Positions 28,565 to 39,198 of a stretch of DNA of 53,674 nt are shown here, piece after piece; within the stretch, counting starts at the first letter, position 1, and each line of letters begins with the position of its first letter. This stretch comes from Nitrosomonas sp. (GTDB taxonomy: Bacteria; Pseudomonadota; Gammaproteobacteria; Burkholderiales; Nitrosomonadaceae). The notes below the pieces were generated by a model. That model saw only the letters and a list, made by a program, of their open reading frames with translations, was not told the DNA's origin and searched no databases. The stretch spans positions 1 to 53,674 of the forward strand of contig BQJA01000012.1 of the NCBI GenBank assembly GCA_021604405.1, written 5' to 3'. Position numbers and translations under genes: made by a program.

Positions 28565-28831
28565 ATGCGTAATTTTAATGAATGGGAATTGAGGGAGCTT
28601 CAGCTGGAATTGCAGCAGCTTGATGAAGATTTTGTGGAGTTGAATAATTTTTTTGCTAGCGAGGCGTTTATTTTTTCAAATGAATTTTCTGGTGAGCGTG
28701 CAGTTGATATGGTGTCAGAAAACACATATTCTGCAGACTCTGATCGATCAACTGGGTCGTTATCTTCGATAGATGCTGTTGAGGAGAGAAATGATGAACA
28801 AATGTTGATAGAAAAATTTATCATTGATTAG
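28565..28831 (+). CDS. Small acidic hypothetical protein
   Basis: An 88-residue protein starting MRNFNEWELRELQLELQQLD at an ATG preceded by CAGGAGAAG. A longer reading from 28493 has no good ribosome binding site and is less likely. The first ~30 residues are predicted helical or coiled-coil with a Leu/Glu heptad look. The rest is rich in Ser, Glu and Asp, and the predicted charge is strongly acidic. No membrane segment, cysteine or known domain. No family recognised. Its position after a Crp/Fnr regulator and before lolC does not reveal a role. Confidence 0.6.
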   Translation: MRNFNEWELRELQLELQQLDEDFVELNNFFASEAFIFSNEFSGERAVDMVSENTYSADSDRSTGSLSSIDAVEERNDEQMLIEKFIID

Positions 28832-29091
28832 CGAGTCAGACAGACCAGCGGATATTTTATTGATGGTTGTAACATCATGTTAATAGTAATCTTATATGAT
28901 GGAAGTAATTGGGAGACGTAGTCCCGGTTGCTTCCATAAGTTTTTTCATACGTGCCATTATTCATTGCTGCGGAACGCTAATCATCATATTGATACGCCA
29001 ATAAGGAGACATTTGTGGATTTGTAGTCTATTAAGCCTTGCTTAAATGTGGCAAACTTCCGTGTTGAGCTTATATTGGGTATATTAAATTC

Positions 29092-30339
29092 GTGTCCCCC
29101 TACGAACTTTTCATTGGTATGCGCTATACGCGCGCCAAGCGTCGCAATCATTTTATCTCATTTATTTCTCTGATCTCCCTAATGGGTATTACACTCGGCA
29201 TGACGGCGCTGATTACTGTCATGTCAGTCATGAATGGCTTTCAGGAGGAAATACGTGCCCGTATTCTCGGTGTAGCATCGCATGTCCAGATAAGCAGTAT
29301 CCATGGAAATTTGACTCATTGGCAACGAGTAGCGGATACAGTGGTCAAGCAGCCGTTGGTTGAAGCGGCTGCACCCTATGTCAGTGCACAAGGCATGCTG
29401 TCATATAATCAAGTTGTACAAGGCGTACTGGTGCGTGGTGTGCTGCCGTCTTTAGAAGATAATGTGGCGGATCTCGCTCAGATGATGGTTATGGGCGAGC
29501 TTGATCAGCTGGTCCCGGGGGATTTCGGTATTGTGATCGGTATGGAATTGGCCCGCGCATTAGGTGTATTTAAAGGCGACAAGATTGTATTGATTGCGCC
29601 GCAAGGACAGGTAACGCCTGCTGGTATTTTGCCGCGGCTCAAGCAATTCACCGTCACTGGAATTTTTGAGGCTGGGCATTTTGAATATGATTCCGGGCTG
29701 GTATTGATTCACATGGCTGATGCGCAAAAACTCTACCGTATGGGCGATGACCAGGTATCCGGTGTGCGGTTAAAACTAAATGATATGTTCCAGGCGCCTC
29801 AAGTCGTCCGTGAGCTGTCATCAGTCCTGCCGGTGGATATGGTTACGAGTGACTGGACCCGACAGCATGCCAATTATTTTCGCGCTATCCAGATTGAGAA
29901 ACGAATGTTGTCATTAATTCTTGCGTTAATTATCGCCGTTGCTGCTTTCAATATTGTTTCTACCTTGGTTATGGCAGTAACCGATAAGCAATCCGATATC
30001 GCCATCCTGCGCACGCTGGGCGCAAGCCCACGAAGTATCATGAAGATATTTATTGTCCAGGGAACGTTTATAGGTGTTGTCGGAACGGTGCTGGGTGTCA
30101 TAGGTGGTGTGTTGCTGGCCTATAACGTGGGGGCAGTGGTGGCATTTATAGAATGGGTATTTAATGTGCAATTTTTGTCTCGTGAAGTTTATTACATCAG
30201 TACAATTCCATCCGACCCGCAGCTGGCTGACATCGCAACCGTGGCGATTGTATCTTTTGTGCTGACGTTGCTGGCAACGATTTATCCCAGTTATCGGGCT
30301 TCCAAAGTTAATCCTGCCGAGGCATTACGGTATGAATAA
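29092..30339 (+). CDS. lolC: Lipoprotein-releasing ABC transporter permease LolC/LolE
   Basis: Inner-membrane subunit of the Lol system, which extracts outer-membrane lipoproteins for LolA. The 415-residue protein starts (GTG 29092) with PYELFIGMRYTRAKRRNHFI, the LolC/E signature. Its first membrane segment follows, then a ~220-residue periplasmic domain (MVMGELDQLVPGDFGIVIG), and three C-terminal membrane segments (FtsX domain, including AILRTLGASPRSIMKIFIVQ). Only one permease gene is present next to lolD, so the complex is probably a homodimer of a LolF-like subunit unless a second gene lies elsewhere. The stop overlaps the lolD start. Confidence 0.93.
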   Translation: MSPYELFIGMRYTRAKRRNHFISFISLISLMGITLGMTALITVMSVMNGFQEEIRARILGVASHVQISSIHGNLTHWQRVADTVVKQPLVEAAAPYVSAQGMLSYNQVVQGVLVRGVLPSLEDNVADLAQMMVMGELDQLVPGDFGIVIGMELARALGVFKGDKIVLIAPQGQVTPAGILPRLKQFTVTGIFEAGHFEYDSGLVLIHMADAQKLYRMGDDQVSGVRLKLNDMFQAPQVVRELSSVLPVDMVTSDWTRQHANYFRAIQIEKRMLSLILALIIAVAAFNIVSTLVMAVTDKQSDIAILRTLGASPRSIMKIFIVQGTFIGVVGTVLGVIGGVLLAYNVGAVVAFIEWVFNVQFLSREVYYISTIPSDPQLADIATVAIVSFVLTLLATIYPSYRASKVNPAEALRYE

Positions 30340-31027
30340 AGCAATAATTTGTTGTCGTAATCTGCACAAAAGCTTTTACCAGGGAAGCTTGGAAGTTCCG
30401 GTTTTAAAAGGTGTAAATCTGTCGCTTGCCAGGGGGGAAATGCTTGCGATTGTTGGCGCTTCAGGTTCCGGTAAAAGTACACTGTTGCATCTATTGGGTG
30501 GTTTGGAAGCACCCAGTAGCGGTGGTATTCATATTTTGGGTCAAAATATTGCCAGTGTGGATGAAGTGCAGCGATGTCAGTTACGCAATAATTCCCTTGG
30601 GTTTATTTACCAGTTTCACCATCTGTTGCCCGAATTCAGTGCACTTGAAAATGTTGCTATGCCGCTACTAATTAGACGGTTATATAAGAATGAAGCTTAT
30701 GACCGTGCGGAAGAAATATTAAGGCAGGTGGGTTTGGGTCATCGGTTGACGCATACCCCCAGTGAACTGTCCGGCGGAGAGCGCCAACGTGCAGCGGTTG
30801 CGCGGGCACTGGTTACTCAGCCTGCTTGTATTTTGGCTGATGAACCAACTGGTAATCTTGATCGAAAAACCGCCGAAGGGGTATTTAATTTAATGTTAGA
30901 ACTTAATCATCAGGTGGATGCTAGCCTTATTATCGTGACCCACGACACCCAGCTTGCCAGCCGAGCAGCGCATGTTAAACAGTTGGTTGACGGTGTGTTG
31001 CATGATGCTGTGCTGGACGCAGGCTGA
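30332..31027 (+). CDS. lolD: Lipoprotein-releasing ABC transporter ATPase LolD
   Basis: ATP-binding subunit of the lipoprotein release complex. The 231-residue protein has Walker A GASGSGKST (~43-51), the Q-loop, the LolD-type FIYQFHHLLPEFSALENV block, signature LSGGERQRAAVARAL and Walker B ILADEPTGNLD. It overlaps lolC by eight bases (ATGAATAA), indicating translational coupling. Confidence 0.96.
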   Translation: MNKAIICCRNLHKSFYQGSLEVPVLKGVNLSLARGEMLAIVGASGSGKSTLLHLLGGLEAPSSGGIHILGQNIASVDEVQRCQLRNNSLGFIYQFHHLLPEFSALENVAMPLLIRRLYKNEAYDRAEEILRQVGLGHRLTHTPSELSGGERQRAAVARALVTQPACILADEPTGNLDRKTAEGVFNLMLELNHQVDASLIIVTHDTQLASRAAHVKQLVDGVLHDAVLDAG

Positions 31028-31086
31028 ACTAATTTTGCCAAACTCAAGCCAATATTCACAGAAAAATCTACGCTGCTAATTTTTTT

Positions 31087-32787
31087 ATGCAAACCCTGTT
31101 AACTTATATTATGGTTTTTCCTCGGCGTAGTGCATTTGTAATGATTGCGCTACTTGCGGCAGGCGTTGCCGAGGGACTTAGTCTGACTGCGCTTCTACCT
31201 TTGCTATCGATTGCTGTTGGCGATAATTATGAATCGGGCATCGGACAGTTCATGATACAGGTTTTACAAAAAATAGGCCTTACGCCGTCCCTGGACATAA
31301 TTCTGCTGGTTATTGTGGGTGGCATGCTTCTCAAAGGGATAATATTGCTGATCGCTAACCGCCAGGTTGGCTATACCGTTGCGCATGTTGCGACTGCACT
31401 GCGACTGGAGCTTATTGAGGCGCTGCTGGCCAGCCGCTGGCACTATTATTTGCGACAACCTGTGGGGTCGCTCGCAAACTCCGTCGCAACAGAAGCATAC
31501 CGAGCAGCCAACGGTTTTGAACATAGCGTAAATGTCATTGCTTTATCGATCCAAGTGATGGTTTACGCAATCGTCGCGTTGTTTATTTCCTGGCAGGCAA
31601 CACTGGCTTCGTTAGTTATCGGAATGTTTTTATTTATAGTGCTGCATCGCCTGGTACGCGCGACGCGTCGCGCAGGTGCCAAGCAGACGCGTCTGCTTCG
31701 TGATTTATTAGCTTATTTATCTGATGTGTTGAGTTCAGTCAAGTCGCTAAAAGCGATGTCGAGGGATAATGTTGCCGATGCGATTCTTCATGAACAAACA
31801 CAGCAACTGGAAAAAGTCACTCGCCGGGAAGTGATAAACCGGGCAGCATTGATGGCCTTGCAGGAACCAATACTTGCGGCCTTAACGGCAAGCGGTTTAT
31901 ATCTGGCGTTGGTAGTTTGGCAGCTTTCGCTACCCGAAGTGATGGTGATGGTTTTTTTGTTGACGCGCATCCTGGGTTTGCTCAATAGAACGCAGCGGCG
32001 GTTTCAGCAGTTAACCGTTCAGGAGAGTGCTTATTGGGCGATACGAAAGTCAGCGGAGGATGCGCGTGCTGCGGCGGAAAGAACAACAGGCGAACGGGAA
32101 CCGACATTGCAAAAGGGCATCAGTCTTAATCATGTCCTGTTCGATTATGGCCGCAAATCAATATTTAAAAATCTGCATATCGAAATACCTATCAAATCTT
32201 TTACTGCTGTTATGGGCCCCTCGGGGGTTGGTAAAAGTACGTTATTGGATTTACTTTGCGGGTTAACCGAACCTAAATCAGGCGAAGTGCTGATTGATGA
32301 GACTCCACTGCATGATATTAACTTGCGCCGATGGCGACATATGATTGGCTACGTATCGCAAGATACAATTTTGCTGCATGACACGATCCTGAACAACATT
32401 CTCGTTGGCGAATCGACACTGGATTCCGCAGATGCCGAACGCGCACTCAAACAGGCAGGGGCATGGCATTTTGTCAGTGCGCTTCCAGAAGGCATGCACG
32501 CTATTGTCGGTGAACGCGGCGGATTGCTCTCAGGGGGGCAACGTCAACGTATTGCTATAGCCCGGGCACTTGCACATCGGCCACAGCTATTGCTTCTTGA
32601 CGAGCCGACAAGCGCACTGGACCCAGAAAGTGAGCAAATAATTTGTGAAACATTGCAGCAGCTATCAAAGAACTTGACGATTGTTGCTGTTTCTCATCAA
32701 CCGGCTGTTATTAACGCGGCAAATAATGTTTTTATTCTTTCCAATGGAGAAGCAGAGCGATTATCAAGTCCAGCTGAAGTTGTTTAG
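31087..32787 (+). CDS. ABC exporter (MsbA-like half transporter)
   Basis: A 566-residue half transporter with an N-terminal membrane domain of six predicted segments (~1-320) and a C-terminal nucleotide-binding domain. Walker A is GPSGVGKST (~377-385), the signature LSGGQRQRIAIARAL and Walker B LLLLDEPTSALD. The membrane domain belongs to the type IV exporters used for lipids, glycans or peptides. The substrate cannot be read from sequence. It lies 59 bases after lolD, probably in the same transcript, which hints at an envelope role. It is not close enough to call MsbA. Confidence 0.88.
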   Translation: MQTLLTYIMVFPRRSAFVMIALLAAGVAEGLSLTALLPLLSIAVGDNYESGIGQFMIQVLQKIGLTPSLDIILLVIVGGMLLKGIILLIANRQVGYTVAHVATALRLELIEALLASRWHYYLRQPVGSLANSVATEAYRAANGFEHSVNVIALSIQVMVYAIVALFISWQATLASLVIGMFLFIVLHRLVRATRRAGAKQTRLLRDLLAYLSDVLSSVKSLKAMSRDNVADAILHEQTQQLEKVTRREVINRAALMALQEPILAALTASGLYLALVVWQLSLPEVMVMVFLLTRILGLLNRTQRRFQQLTVQESAYWAIRKSAEDARAAAERTTGEREPTLQKGISLNHVLFDYGRKSIFKNLHIEIPIKSFTAVMGPSGVGKSTLLDLLCGLTEPKSGEVLIDETPLHDINLRRWRHMIGYVSQDTILLHDTILNNILVGESTLDSADAERALKQAGAWHFVSALPEGMHAIVGERGGLLSGGQRQRIAIARALAHRPQLLLLDEPTSALDPESEQIICETLQQLSKNLTIVAVSHQPAVINAANNVFILSNGEAERLSSPAEVV

Positions 32788-32870
32788 ATGCCAAGATAAG
32801 TCAACTGGCAACTGCCAGGTTATCTGACATATCGCAAGAGTATGAGGCTGCGTTCCAGCTGTATGGAAAA

Positions 32871-35732
32871 TCAATGTGTTATGAGCTCTCTGAGTACGTA
32901 TGGCAGAATGCCGCCATGCTTATAATAATCCACTTCGATCGCTGTATCTATCCGGCATAGCAATTCGACATTTTTTTGTGTGCCATCTGGTTGATGAATC
33001 ACAAGTGTTAGTGTTTGTTGAGGATGGATGTCATCAAGGCCCAGGAGATCAAATTGCTCGTTTCCTTTGATACACAATGATTGGGTGCTGTCATTTTCTT
33101 TAAATTGTAACGGTAAAACGCCCATGCCAATGAGATTACTGCGGTGTATGCGCTCGAAGCTATTGGCAATAACCGCTTTGACGCCTAATAATTGTGTTCC
33201 TTTAGCGGCCCAATCACGGCTGGATCCGGTGCCATATTCTTTTCCTCCGAAGACAATGGTTGGTATATCATTGGCAATATATTTCATGGCGGCGTCATAA
33301 ATGCTGATTCTTTCGTTATTTGTTTCGCCATTGCCCTGATAAAGCGTGACGCCGCCTTCTGTACCAGGTACCATCAAATTTTTTATGCGTACATTGGCAA
33401 AAGTACCGCGCATCATGACTTCATGATTGCCGCGCCGCGATCCGTAACTATTAAAATCCACCTTAGATACGCCGTTTGAAACTAAGTATTGCCCGGCCGG
33501 AGAAGTTTCTTTTATTGCGCCTGCAGGGCTGATATGATCTGTGGTTACGGAGTCGCCAAAAATACCCAGTGCACGGGCTTTTTTAATGCCGCCAGATTGA
33601 TAGGCTAGCAAGGGCTTAATGGTAAAATCCTGAAAAAATGGTGGCTCGGCGATATAAGTGGAATCTGGCCAGTTGTATGTCTGGTCGGTAACTGACGATA
33701 TGTTGTTCCACAGCGGATGATTCTCAGTGAGGTTGCTGTAGAGTCGCTTGAATGTGTCTGCCTGAGTGGCAAATTTCATCAATGCATGAATTTCTTCGCT
33801 GCTTGGCCAGATATCTTTCAACCAGACAGGATTGTTATCCTTGCCAGTGCCTACCGGTTCGGTCGTTAAGTCTTTTAACACGGTTCCTGCGATTGCATAA
33901 GCCACAACTAGCGGTGGAGATGCGAGAAAATTGGCGCGGATGTTGGCATGTATTCTGGCTTCAAAATTACGGTTTCCGGAGAGTACGGCCGCACATACAA
34001 GTTCATTTTTTATGATGGTCTCTTCGATTGGTTCAGCGAGTGGCCCCGTATTTCCAATGCAAGTAGTGCAGCCATACCCTGCGATATTAAAGCCCAGCTG
34101 TTCAAGGTAAGGAAGCAGCCCGGTTGCTGTCAGATACTCTGTTACAACGCGTGAGCCGGGTGCAAGAGATGTTTTAATATGATGTTTAACCGATAGCCCT
34201 TTTTCCACTGCTTTCTTTGCAACCAGTCCTGCAGCGATTAGCACACTTGGATTTGAAGTGTTGGTGCAGGATGTAATCGCCGCAATTAGTATATCTCCAT
34301 GGCCTAACTCAATCGAGCCGTTAGTTGTTGACATGGCTGATGGTTCAACTGCGTCTGGCGTGGGGTGATTGTTGATCATTTCAGTGACGTTTCTGCTGCT
34401 TCCTGGCGGAAGGTTTCTCTCATCCAGGTTGCTTGTGTCCGGATTAATACAGACATCTATATTGTTGTTTTGGAGATTTCTTGTCAGGTAGCGTTGATCC
34501 AGGTCTTCTGTTTGTTTTCCATATCCGTCTTCAGCAACGGGTTTGCTGAATAGATTGGAAAATTGAGATTTGAGATTGGCAATCTCAATACGGTCTTGTG
34601 GGCGTTTAGGGCCGGCCAGTGAAGGCGTTACTGTGCTGAGGTCCAGTTCCAGTTCCTGGGTGTAGTCAATATCCCCTTTACGCGGTATTCCATACAATTC
34701 TTGGGCCTTGAAATAAGACCGGAAGGCGTTAATTTCTTCATCGCTGCGCCCAGTTCCGTTAAAGTATTCAATCGTAGCATCGTCAACTGGAAAGAAGCCC
34801 ATTGTGGCGCCATATTCTGGTGCCATATTGGCGATAGTGGCACGGTCGGGCACGGTTAGTGACGCTGTTCCTTCTCCAAAAAATTCTACAAATTTTCCAA
34901 CGACTTTAGCATTGCGCAGCATCTCGGTAATGGTTAAAACCAGATCTGTAGCCGTAACGCCTTCACTTAGCTTACCTGTCAAATTAACGCCTACAACATC
35001 CGGGGTTAGAAAATAAACCGGCTGTCCCAGCATGCCGGCTTCGGCTTCAATTCCGCCTACTCCCCAACCAACGACGCCAATGCCATTAATCATGGTGGTG
35101 TGTGAATCAGTTCCCACTAACGTATCCGGATACATGACATTGTTCTTTAGATGGACGCCTCGCGCAAGATACTCGAGGTTAACCTGGTGCACGATACCAA
35201 TTCCAGGTGGAATTACCTTGAAGGTTGCAAACGCATGCATTCCCCATTTAATAAACTGATAGCGTTCATTGTTGCGGCGAAATTCAATCTCCATATTACG
35301 TTTGAGCGCCTCTTGATTGCCGTAGTAGTCAACCTGTACAGAATGGTCAACGACGAGGTCAACGGGAACAAGTGGTTCGATGCATTTGGGATCTTTTCCT
35401 GTTCTTTCCGCCGCGCTGCGCATGGCAGCCAAGTCTACGAGTAGCGGGACGCCGGTGAAATCCTGCAATACAATGCGAGAAACCACGAATGGAATTTCAT
35501 GGGTGCGTGCGGCTTCAGGCTCCCATCCGGCAAGTTGCTTGACATGCGCTTCGGTAATTTTGTCGCCGTCATAATTGCGTAATACCGATTCCAGTACTAT
35601 CCGGATGGAAATTGGCAAACGCGAAATTTTACCGAGGCCAGATTTTTCAAGAGCTGGTAATGAGTAAAATTTGGCTTTGTTATTTTGATTGATAGCCAGC
35701 TCTTGCAGGCTATTAAATAAATTATGGGTCAT
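32871..35732 (-). CDS. acnA: Aconitate hydratase (AcnA type)
   Basis: TCA-cycle isomerisation of citrate to isocitrate. The 953-residue protein matches the AcnA/IRP1 class. PIRFS-like opening, [15 protein letters not shown] (121-135), [20 protein letters not shown] (204-223), the cluster cysteines C489 ([13 protein letters not shown]), C555 and C558 ([12 protein letters not shown]), and the C-terminal swivel domain ([18 protein letters not shown]). Cysteine spacing equals that of E. coli AcnA. It is about 60 residues longer than usual because of a polar insertion at roughly residues 395-470. The start ATG at 35732 lies ~120 bases from the tRNA-His gene. Confidence 0.96.
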   Translation of the reverse strand: MTHNLFNSLQELAINQNNKAKFYSLPALEKSGLGKISRLPISIRIVLESVLRNYDGDKITEAHVKQLAGWEPEAARTHEIPFVVSRIVLQDFTGVPLLVDLAAMRSAAERTGKDPKCIEPLVPVDLVVDHSVQVDYYGNQEALKRNMEIEFRRNNERYQFIKWGMHAFATFKVIPPGIGIVHQVNLEYLARGVHLKNNVMYPDTLVGTDSHTTMINGIGVVGWGVGGIEAEAGMLGQPVYFLTPDVVGVNLTGKLSEGVTATDLVLTITEMLRNAKVVGKFVEFFGEGTASLTVPDRATIANMAPEYGATMGFFPVDDATIEYFNGTGRSDEEINAFRSYFKAQELYGIPRKGDIDYTQELELDLSTVTPSLAGPKRPQDRIEIANLKSQFSNLFSKPVAEDGYGKQTEDLDQRYLTRNLQNNNIDVCINPDTSNLDERNLPPGSSRNVTEMINNHPTPDAVEPSAMSTTNGSIELGHGDILIAAITSCTNTSNPSVLIAAGLVAKKAVEKGLSVKHHIKTSLAPGSRVVTEYLTATGLLPYLEQLGFNIAGYGCTTCIGNTGPLAEPIEETIIKNELVCAAVLSGNRNFEARIHANIRANFLASPPLVVAYAIAGTVLKDLTTEPVGTGKDNNPVWLKDIWPSSEEIHALMKFATQADTFKRLYSNLTENHPLWNNISSVTDQTYNWPDSTYIAEPPFFQDFTIKPLLAYQSGGIKKARALGIFGDSVTTDHISPAGAIKETSPAGQYLVSNGVSKVDFNSYGSRRGNHEVMMRGTFANVRIKNLMVPGTEGGVTLYQGNGETNNERISIYDAAMKYIANDIPTIVFGGKEYGTGSSRDWAAKGTQLLGVKAVIANSFERIHRSNLIGMGVLPLQFKENDSTQSLCIKGNEQFDLLGLDDIHPQQTLTLVIHQPDGTQKNVELLCRIDTAIEVDYYKHGGILPYVLRELITH

Positions 35733-35854
35733 GCGGTATTTCCTGGAGTACTATTGAGAGTTATCTTCCCGAGTTTGGGATTATGATTGAAGCTTGCCCG
35801 GAAGCCAACAATAATTTACCAAAGATAAGATATTGTATGATGAATTGGAGTATT

Positions 35855-35931
35855 TGGGGTGGCTGATGGGGCTCGAACCCACGACAACCGGAATCACAAT
35901 CCGGGACTCTACCAACTGAGCTACAGCCACC
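35855..35931 (-). tRNA. tRNA-His (GTG)
   Basis: Cloverleaf on the minus strand, acceptor GTGGCTG paired with CAGCCAC. The anticodon loop TTGTGAT gives anticodon GTG. The T-arm has the canonical GGTTCGAGCC. The G at position -1 is encoded (plus-strand C at 35931), as expected for bacterial tRNA-His, and CCA is encoded (plus TGG at 35855-35857). It is the last gene of a three-tRNA cluster. Confidence 0.95.
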
Positions 35932-36000
35932 ATCAAGAAAACAGTGAACCATACTTGAATTCACTTAAATTTTTAGTAACCGACAAAATTGAAAATTTTG

Positions 36001-36077
36001 TGGCGTGCCCGACAGGGATCGAACCTGTAACCCCCAGCTTAGAAGGCTGGTGCTCTATCCGGTTGAGCTACGGGCAC
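36001..36077 (-). tRNA. tRNA-Arg (TCT)
   Basis: Minus-strand cloverleaf with acceptor GTGCCCG/CGGGCAC. The anticodon loop CTTCTAA gives TCT (AGA/AGG codons), T-loop GGTTCGATCC, CCA encoded. It is the middle gene of the Pro-Arg-His cluster. Confidence 0.95.
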
Positions 36078-36110
36078 TTCTCAATCCGGGTACGCCTTCC
36101 AGAAAAGACG

Positions 36111-36187
36111 TGGTCGGGGTGGAGAGATTTGAACTCCCGACATCCTGGTCCCAAACCAGGCGCGCTACCAGGCTACGCTACACCCCG
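36111..36187 (-). tRNA. tRNA-Pro (TGG)
   Basis: Minus-strand cloverleaf, acceptor CGGGGTG/CACCCCG. The anticodon loop TTTGGGA gives TGG, T-loop AGTTCAAATC, CCA encoded. It is the promoter-proximal gene of the cluster, a few bases after the predicted transcription start. Confidence 0.95.
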
Positions 36188-36198
36188 AAAGAAGCGAC

Positions 36199-36227
36199 AC
36201 TATACCTTTTCGCGAGAGAAACGTCAA
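36199..36227 (-). promoter_or_regulatory. Sigma-70 promoter of the tRNA operon
   Basis: On the minus strand, -35 TTGACG (36222-36227), a 17-base spacer and -10 TATAGT (36199-36204). It ends 12 bases upstream of tRNA-Pro. Near-consensus hexamers and ideal spacing make this the best promoter in the window. Confidence 0.75.
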
Positions 36228-36331
36228 TTTAAGCTTGGCCAAGTATTGGCTATTAATAGCTGATCAGTGCCGTTTTTTTTTTTACATTTGAAATTTGCCG
36301 GCAGCAGTAAAATTATGAATTCATAGCTTCC

Positions 36332-36360
36332 TTGAACATAACAGATTTTAGGAATAAATT
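36332..36360 (+). promoter_or_regulatory. Candidate dksA promoter
   Basis: -35 TTGAAC (36332-36337), 17-base spacer, -10 TAAATT (36355-36360). It lies about 80 bases before the preferred TTG start of dksA, which argues against the longer reading frame that begins at 36332. Confidence 0.4.
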
Positions 36361-36442
36361 AGCAGCTGCGAATTTTACTTGTTATATCGTGTATTTTTTA
36401 ATAATATTGCGACTTTATAATTTCGTGGATGAGGCAAACTCA

Positions 36443-36871
36443 TTGAAAATTCTGCAGGAACAACAAAAGAAAATTACTCCCTACAAGCCTGAAAAGGGAG
36501 AAGAGTATATGAGTCCGGCCCAGCTTGCGCACTTTCGCAAGATATTGGAGGATTTAAAATCTGAGTTGGGGCGGGATATTGATCGTGCTGTACATACCAT
36601 GCAGGACGAAGCGACAGTTTTTGCTGATCCAAATGATCGTGCCAGCCAGGAATCTGACATGACGTTGGAATTACGTAATCGGGATCGTGAGCGAAAACTC
36701 ATTAAAAAGATTGATGAGATTATTGCTAACATTGATACCGGTGATTATGGTTATTGCGAAAGTTGCGGTATTGAAATTGGTTTAAAACGGCTTGAAGCGC
36801 GCCCCACAGCGACACTTTGCATTGATTGTAAGACACTTGATGAAATGAGAGAGAAACAGATGGCCAAGTAA
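36443..36871 (+). CDS. dksA: RNA polymerase-binding protein DksA
   Basis: Stringent-response cofactor that binds the RNA polymerase secondary channel with ppGpp. Read from TTG 36443 (GAGG eight bases upstream) the protein is 142 residues, close to the ~150 of E. coli DksA. It has GEEYMSPAQLAHFRKILEDL, then the coiled coil with the tip acidic pair region DPNDRASQESDMTLELRNRD, and the zinc finger CESCGIEIGLKRLEARPTA..CIDC with four cysteines. GTG 36425 is an alternative start. The frame is open upstream to 36332, but that part overlaps a promoter-like sequence and has an unrelated hydrophobic stretch. A terminator follows. Confidence 0.93.
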   Translation: MKILQEQQKKITPYKPEKGEEYMSPAQLAHFRKILEDLKSELGRDIDRAVHTMQDEATVFADPNDRASQESDMTLELRNRDRERKLIKKIDEIIANIDTGDYGYCESCGIEIGLKRLEARPTATLCIDCKTLDEMREKQMAK

Positions 36872-36904
36872 TACGCAGTATATTGATTTTGTCTGTTTCT
36901 TCAT

Positions 36905-36936
36905 AAAAAAAGCTCTGTCTTTGCAGAGCTTTTTTT
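36905..36936. terminator. Bidirectional rho-independent terminator between dksA and pnp
   Basis: Stem AGCTCTG (36911-36917) and CAGAGCT (36924-36930) with a six-base loop, flanked by an A-tract on the left and a T-tract on the right. The symmetry lets it end both dksA (plus) and pnp (minus). Confidence 0.9.
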
Positions 36937-36950
36937 GGTTTGTGTTGGTG

Positions 36951-39065
36951 TTATTGCTGTGTCACGGTGTCATCTGACTTCTCAGTTTCAACGGCTTTCA
37001 TGCTTAGTCGCAGCCGGCCTTTATCATCCGCTTCCAGCACCTTGACGCGGACTGACTGTCCTTCCTTAAGATGATCAGAAACGCTATTGACCCGTTCATT
37101 TGCAATCTGGGAAATGTGCAATAAACCGTCTTTGCCGGGTAAGACACTAACAATCGCACCAAAGTCAAGAAGTTTTAATACGGTACCATCGTAAATTTTG
37201 CCGACTTCAACTTCAGCGGTAATATCTGCAATCCGCTTCTTGGCGAGTTCTCCGCCTTCTGCATTTGAGCAGGCAATCATTACGACGCCGTCATCGGTAA
37301 TATCGATAGTCGTGCCGGTTTCTTCCGTGAGAGCACGAATAACAGCCCCGCCTTTTCCAATAACATCACGGATTTTTTCGGGATTGATGTTAAATTTAAC
37401 AATGCGGGGTGCGTGTTCGGACAGGTCTTCACGTGTTGATGGCATGGCTTGTTTCATGATCTCAAGTATATGCATGCGGCCTTCCCTGGCTTGCGTCAGT
37501 GCGGCATGCATAATTTCCTGGGTGATTCCCTGGATTTTTATATCCATCTGCAATGCGGTGATACCCGTTTCAGTGCCTGCCACTTTAAAGTCCATATCAC
37601 CCAAATGGTCTTCGTCACCCAGGATATCAGTCAGGACGGCAAAACGATTGCCTTCTTTGATTAAACCCATTGCAATACCAGCCACATGGGCCTTTAGCGG
37701 CACGCCGGCATCCATCAAAGCGAGGCATCCACCACATACTGAAGCCATGGAGCTGGAGCCATTCGATTCGGTGATTTCTGAAACAACCCGCAACGAGTAA
37801 CCAAACTCTTCTGGCGAAGGGAGTACGGAAACGAGCGCTCGTTTTGCAAGGCGGCCGTGACCAATCTCTCGCCGCTTTGGTGTGCCAACCCGACCAGTCT
37901 CACCAGTCGCGTAAGGTGGCATATTGTAATGCAGCATAAACCGTTCAGAGTAGTCTCCCTGTAACGCATCAATTTTTTGCTCGTCGCGCGTGGTGCCGAG
38001 TGTGGCAACTGCCAAAGCCTGAGTTTCTCCTCGTGTAAACAACGCCGAACCATGCACGCGTGGTAAGATGCTGTTACGTATTGAAATGGCGCGGACTGAG
38101 CGCGTGCCTCTTCCATCAATGCGGGGCTGGCCGTCGAGAATTTGATTGCGTACGATTTTTGATTCGAGCTTAAAACAAATTTCCTTGACCAGCTGGTCGT
38201 CCGGGCCATCTTCTGTTCCAACGCCAACTTCATCGCACACGCGCTGAGTAATTTCTTTCAATTCTTCAGAACGTCCCTGTTTCTGCTTTATCTTGAAAGC
38301 ATTGCGGAAATCCGCTTCAGCGAGTTGTTCAATTTTTTCTGCAAGCTTTGTGTCATTGTCGGCTGGCTCCCAGTCCCATGCAGTAACACCCGTCTCATCA
38401 GCCAGTTCATTGATCGCATTGATAACCGTCTGCATTTGTTCATGACCGTACATGATTGCACCCAGCATGGTTTCTTCAGACAATTCCTGAGCTTCAGATT
38501 CAACCATAAGCACGGCTTGCTGTGTGCCTGCCACGACTAAATCCAGCTGTGCTTGTTTCAGTTCGCTGATGCTTGGATTGAGAACGTATTCGTTGTTGAT
38601 ATAACCAACCCGGGCAGCGCCAATTGGGCCGTCAAATGGAATTCCGGAAAGTACCAGTGCGGCAGATGTGCCAATCATTGCAGGAATATCCGCATCTACT
38701 TCATTGTCAGACGACATGACAGTGGCAACGATCTGCACTTCATTATAAAACCCTTCAGGGAAAAGGGGACGAATTGGCCGGTCGATCAGACGAGAGGTGA
38801 GTGTTTCCTTTTCTGATGGGCGGCCTTCACGCCTAAAAAAGCTGCCGGGTATTCTTCCCGCAGCATATGTTTTTTCTTGGTAATCAACGGTCAATGGAAA
38901 AAAATCCTGTCCCTGTTTTACTTTCTTTGCACCGACGACAGTTACCAGTACGACCGTATCGTCCATTGTTACCATGACAGCGCCATGTGCTTGCCTAGCA
39001 ATTTCTCCGGTTTCTAACGTTAGTTGATGGCGCCCGTAAGCAATACTTTTTTTGATTGACTTCAA
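36951..39065 (-). CDS. pnp: Polyribonucleotide nucleotidyltransferase (PNPase)
   Basis: Phosphorolytic 3'-5' exoribonuclease of the degradosome. The 704-residue protein contains two RNase PH domains ([20 protein letters not shown] near 56-75; [20 protein letters not shown] near 345), the KH domain with [16 protein letters not shown] near 560, and an S1 domain ([20 protein letters not shown]). Length is standard. It lies downstream of rpsO with a 133-base gap, the conserved rpsO-pnp order. In E. coli this gap carries RNase III sites; no matching hairpin was clear here. Confidence 0.97.
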   Translation of the reverse strand: MKSIKKSIAYGRHQLTLETGEIARQAHGAVMVTMDDTVVLVTVVGAKKVKQGQDFFPLTVDYQEKTYAAGRIPGSFFRREGRPSEKETLTSRLIDRPIRPLFPEGFYNEVQIVATVMSSDNEVDADIPAMIGTSAALVLSGIPFDGPIGAARVGYINNEYVLNPSISELKQAQLDLVVAGTQQAVLMVESEAQELSEETMLGAIMYGHEQMQTVINAINELADETGVTAWDWEPADNDTKLAEKIEQLAEADFRNAFKIKQKQGRSEELKEITQRVCDEVGVGTEDGPDDQLVKEICFKLESKIVRNQILDGQPRIDGRGTRSVRAISIRNSILPRVHGSALFTRGETQALAVATLGTTRDEQKIDALQGDYSERFMLHYNMPPYATGETGRVGTPKRREIGHGRLAKRALVSVLPSPEEFGYSLRVVSEITESNGSSSMASVCGGCLALMDAGVPLKAHVAGIAMGLIKEGNRFAVLTDILGDEDHLGDMDFKVAGTETGITALQMDIKIQGITQEIMHAALTQAREGRMHILEIMKQAMPSTREDLSEHAPRIVKFNINPEKIRDVIGKGGAVIRALTEETGTTIDITDDGVVMIACSNAEGGELAKKRIADITAEVEVGKIYDGTVLKLLDFGAIVSVLPGKDGLLHISQIANERVNSVSDHLKEGQSVRVKVLEADDKGRLRLSMKAVETEKSDDTVTQQ

Positions 39066-39198
39066 TTAACAATCCTTTTTTGATGAATAATTCTTACTCG
39101 TTTTTTGACTCTTGTCAGTCCGCTTGATCCGCCATCATGTTCCACCGGAAAAAACTTAAAAAATCTCGGGTCAGACTGTAAAAGAAGAGGCATGGTTT

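Noticed and set aside
32807..32820. CTGGCA/TGCCAG hairpin between the ABC exporter and acnA
   Set aside because: Short loop-only hairpin without a T-tract on either strand; not enough to call a terminator.
36332..36442. N-terminal extension of dksA
   Set aside because: The extension is hydrophobic, unlike any DksA, overlaps a good promoter-like pair, and a better start with GAGG occurs at 36443.
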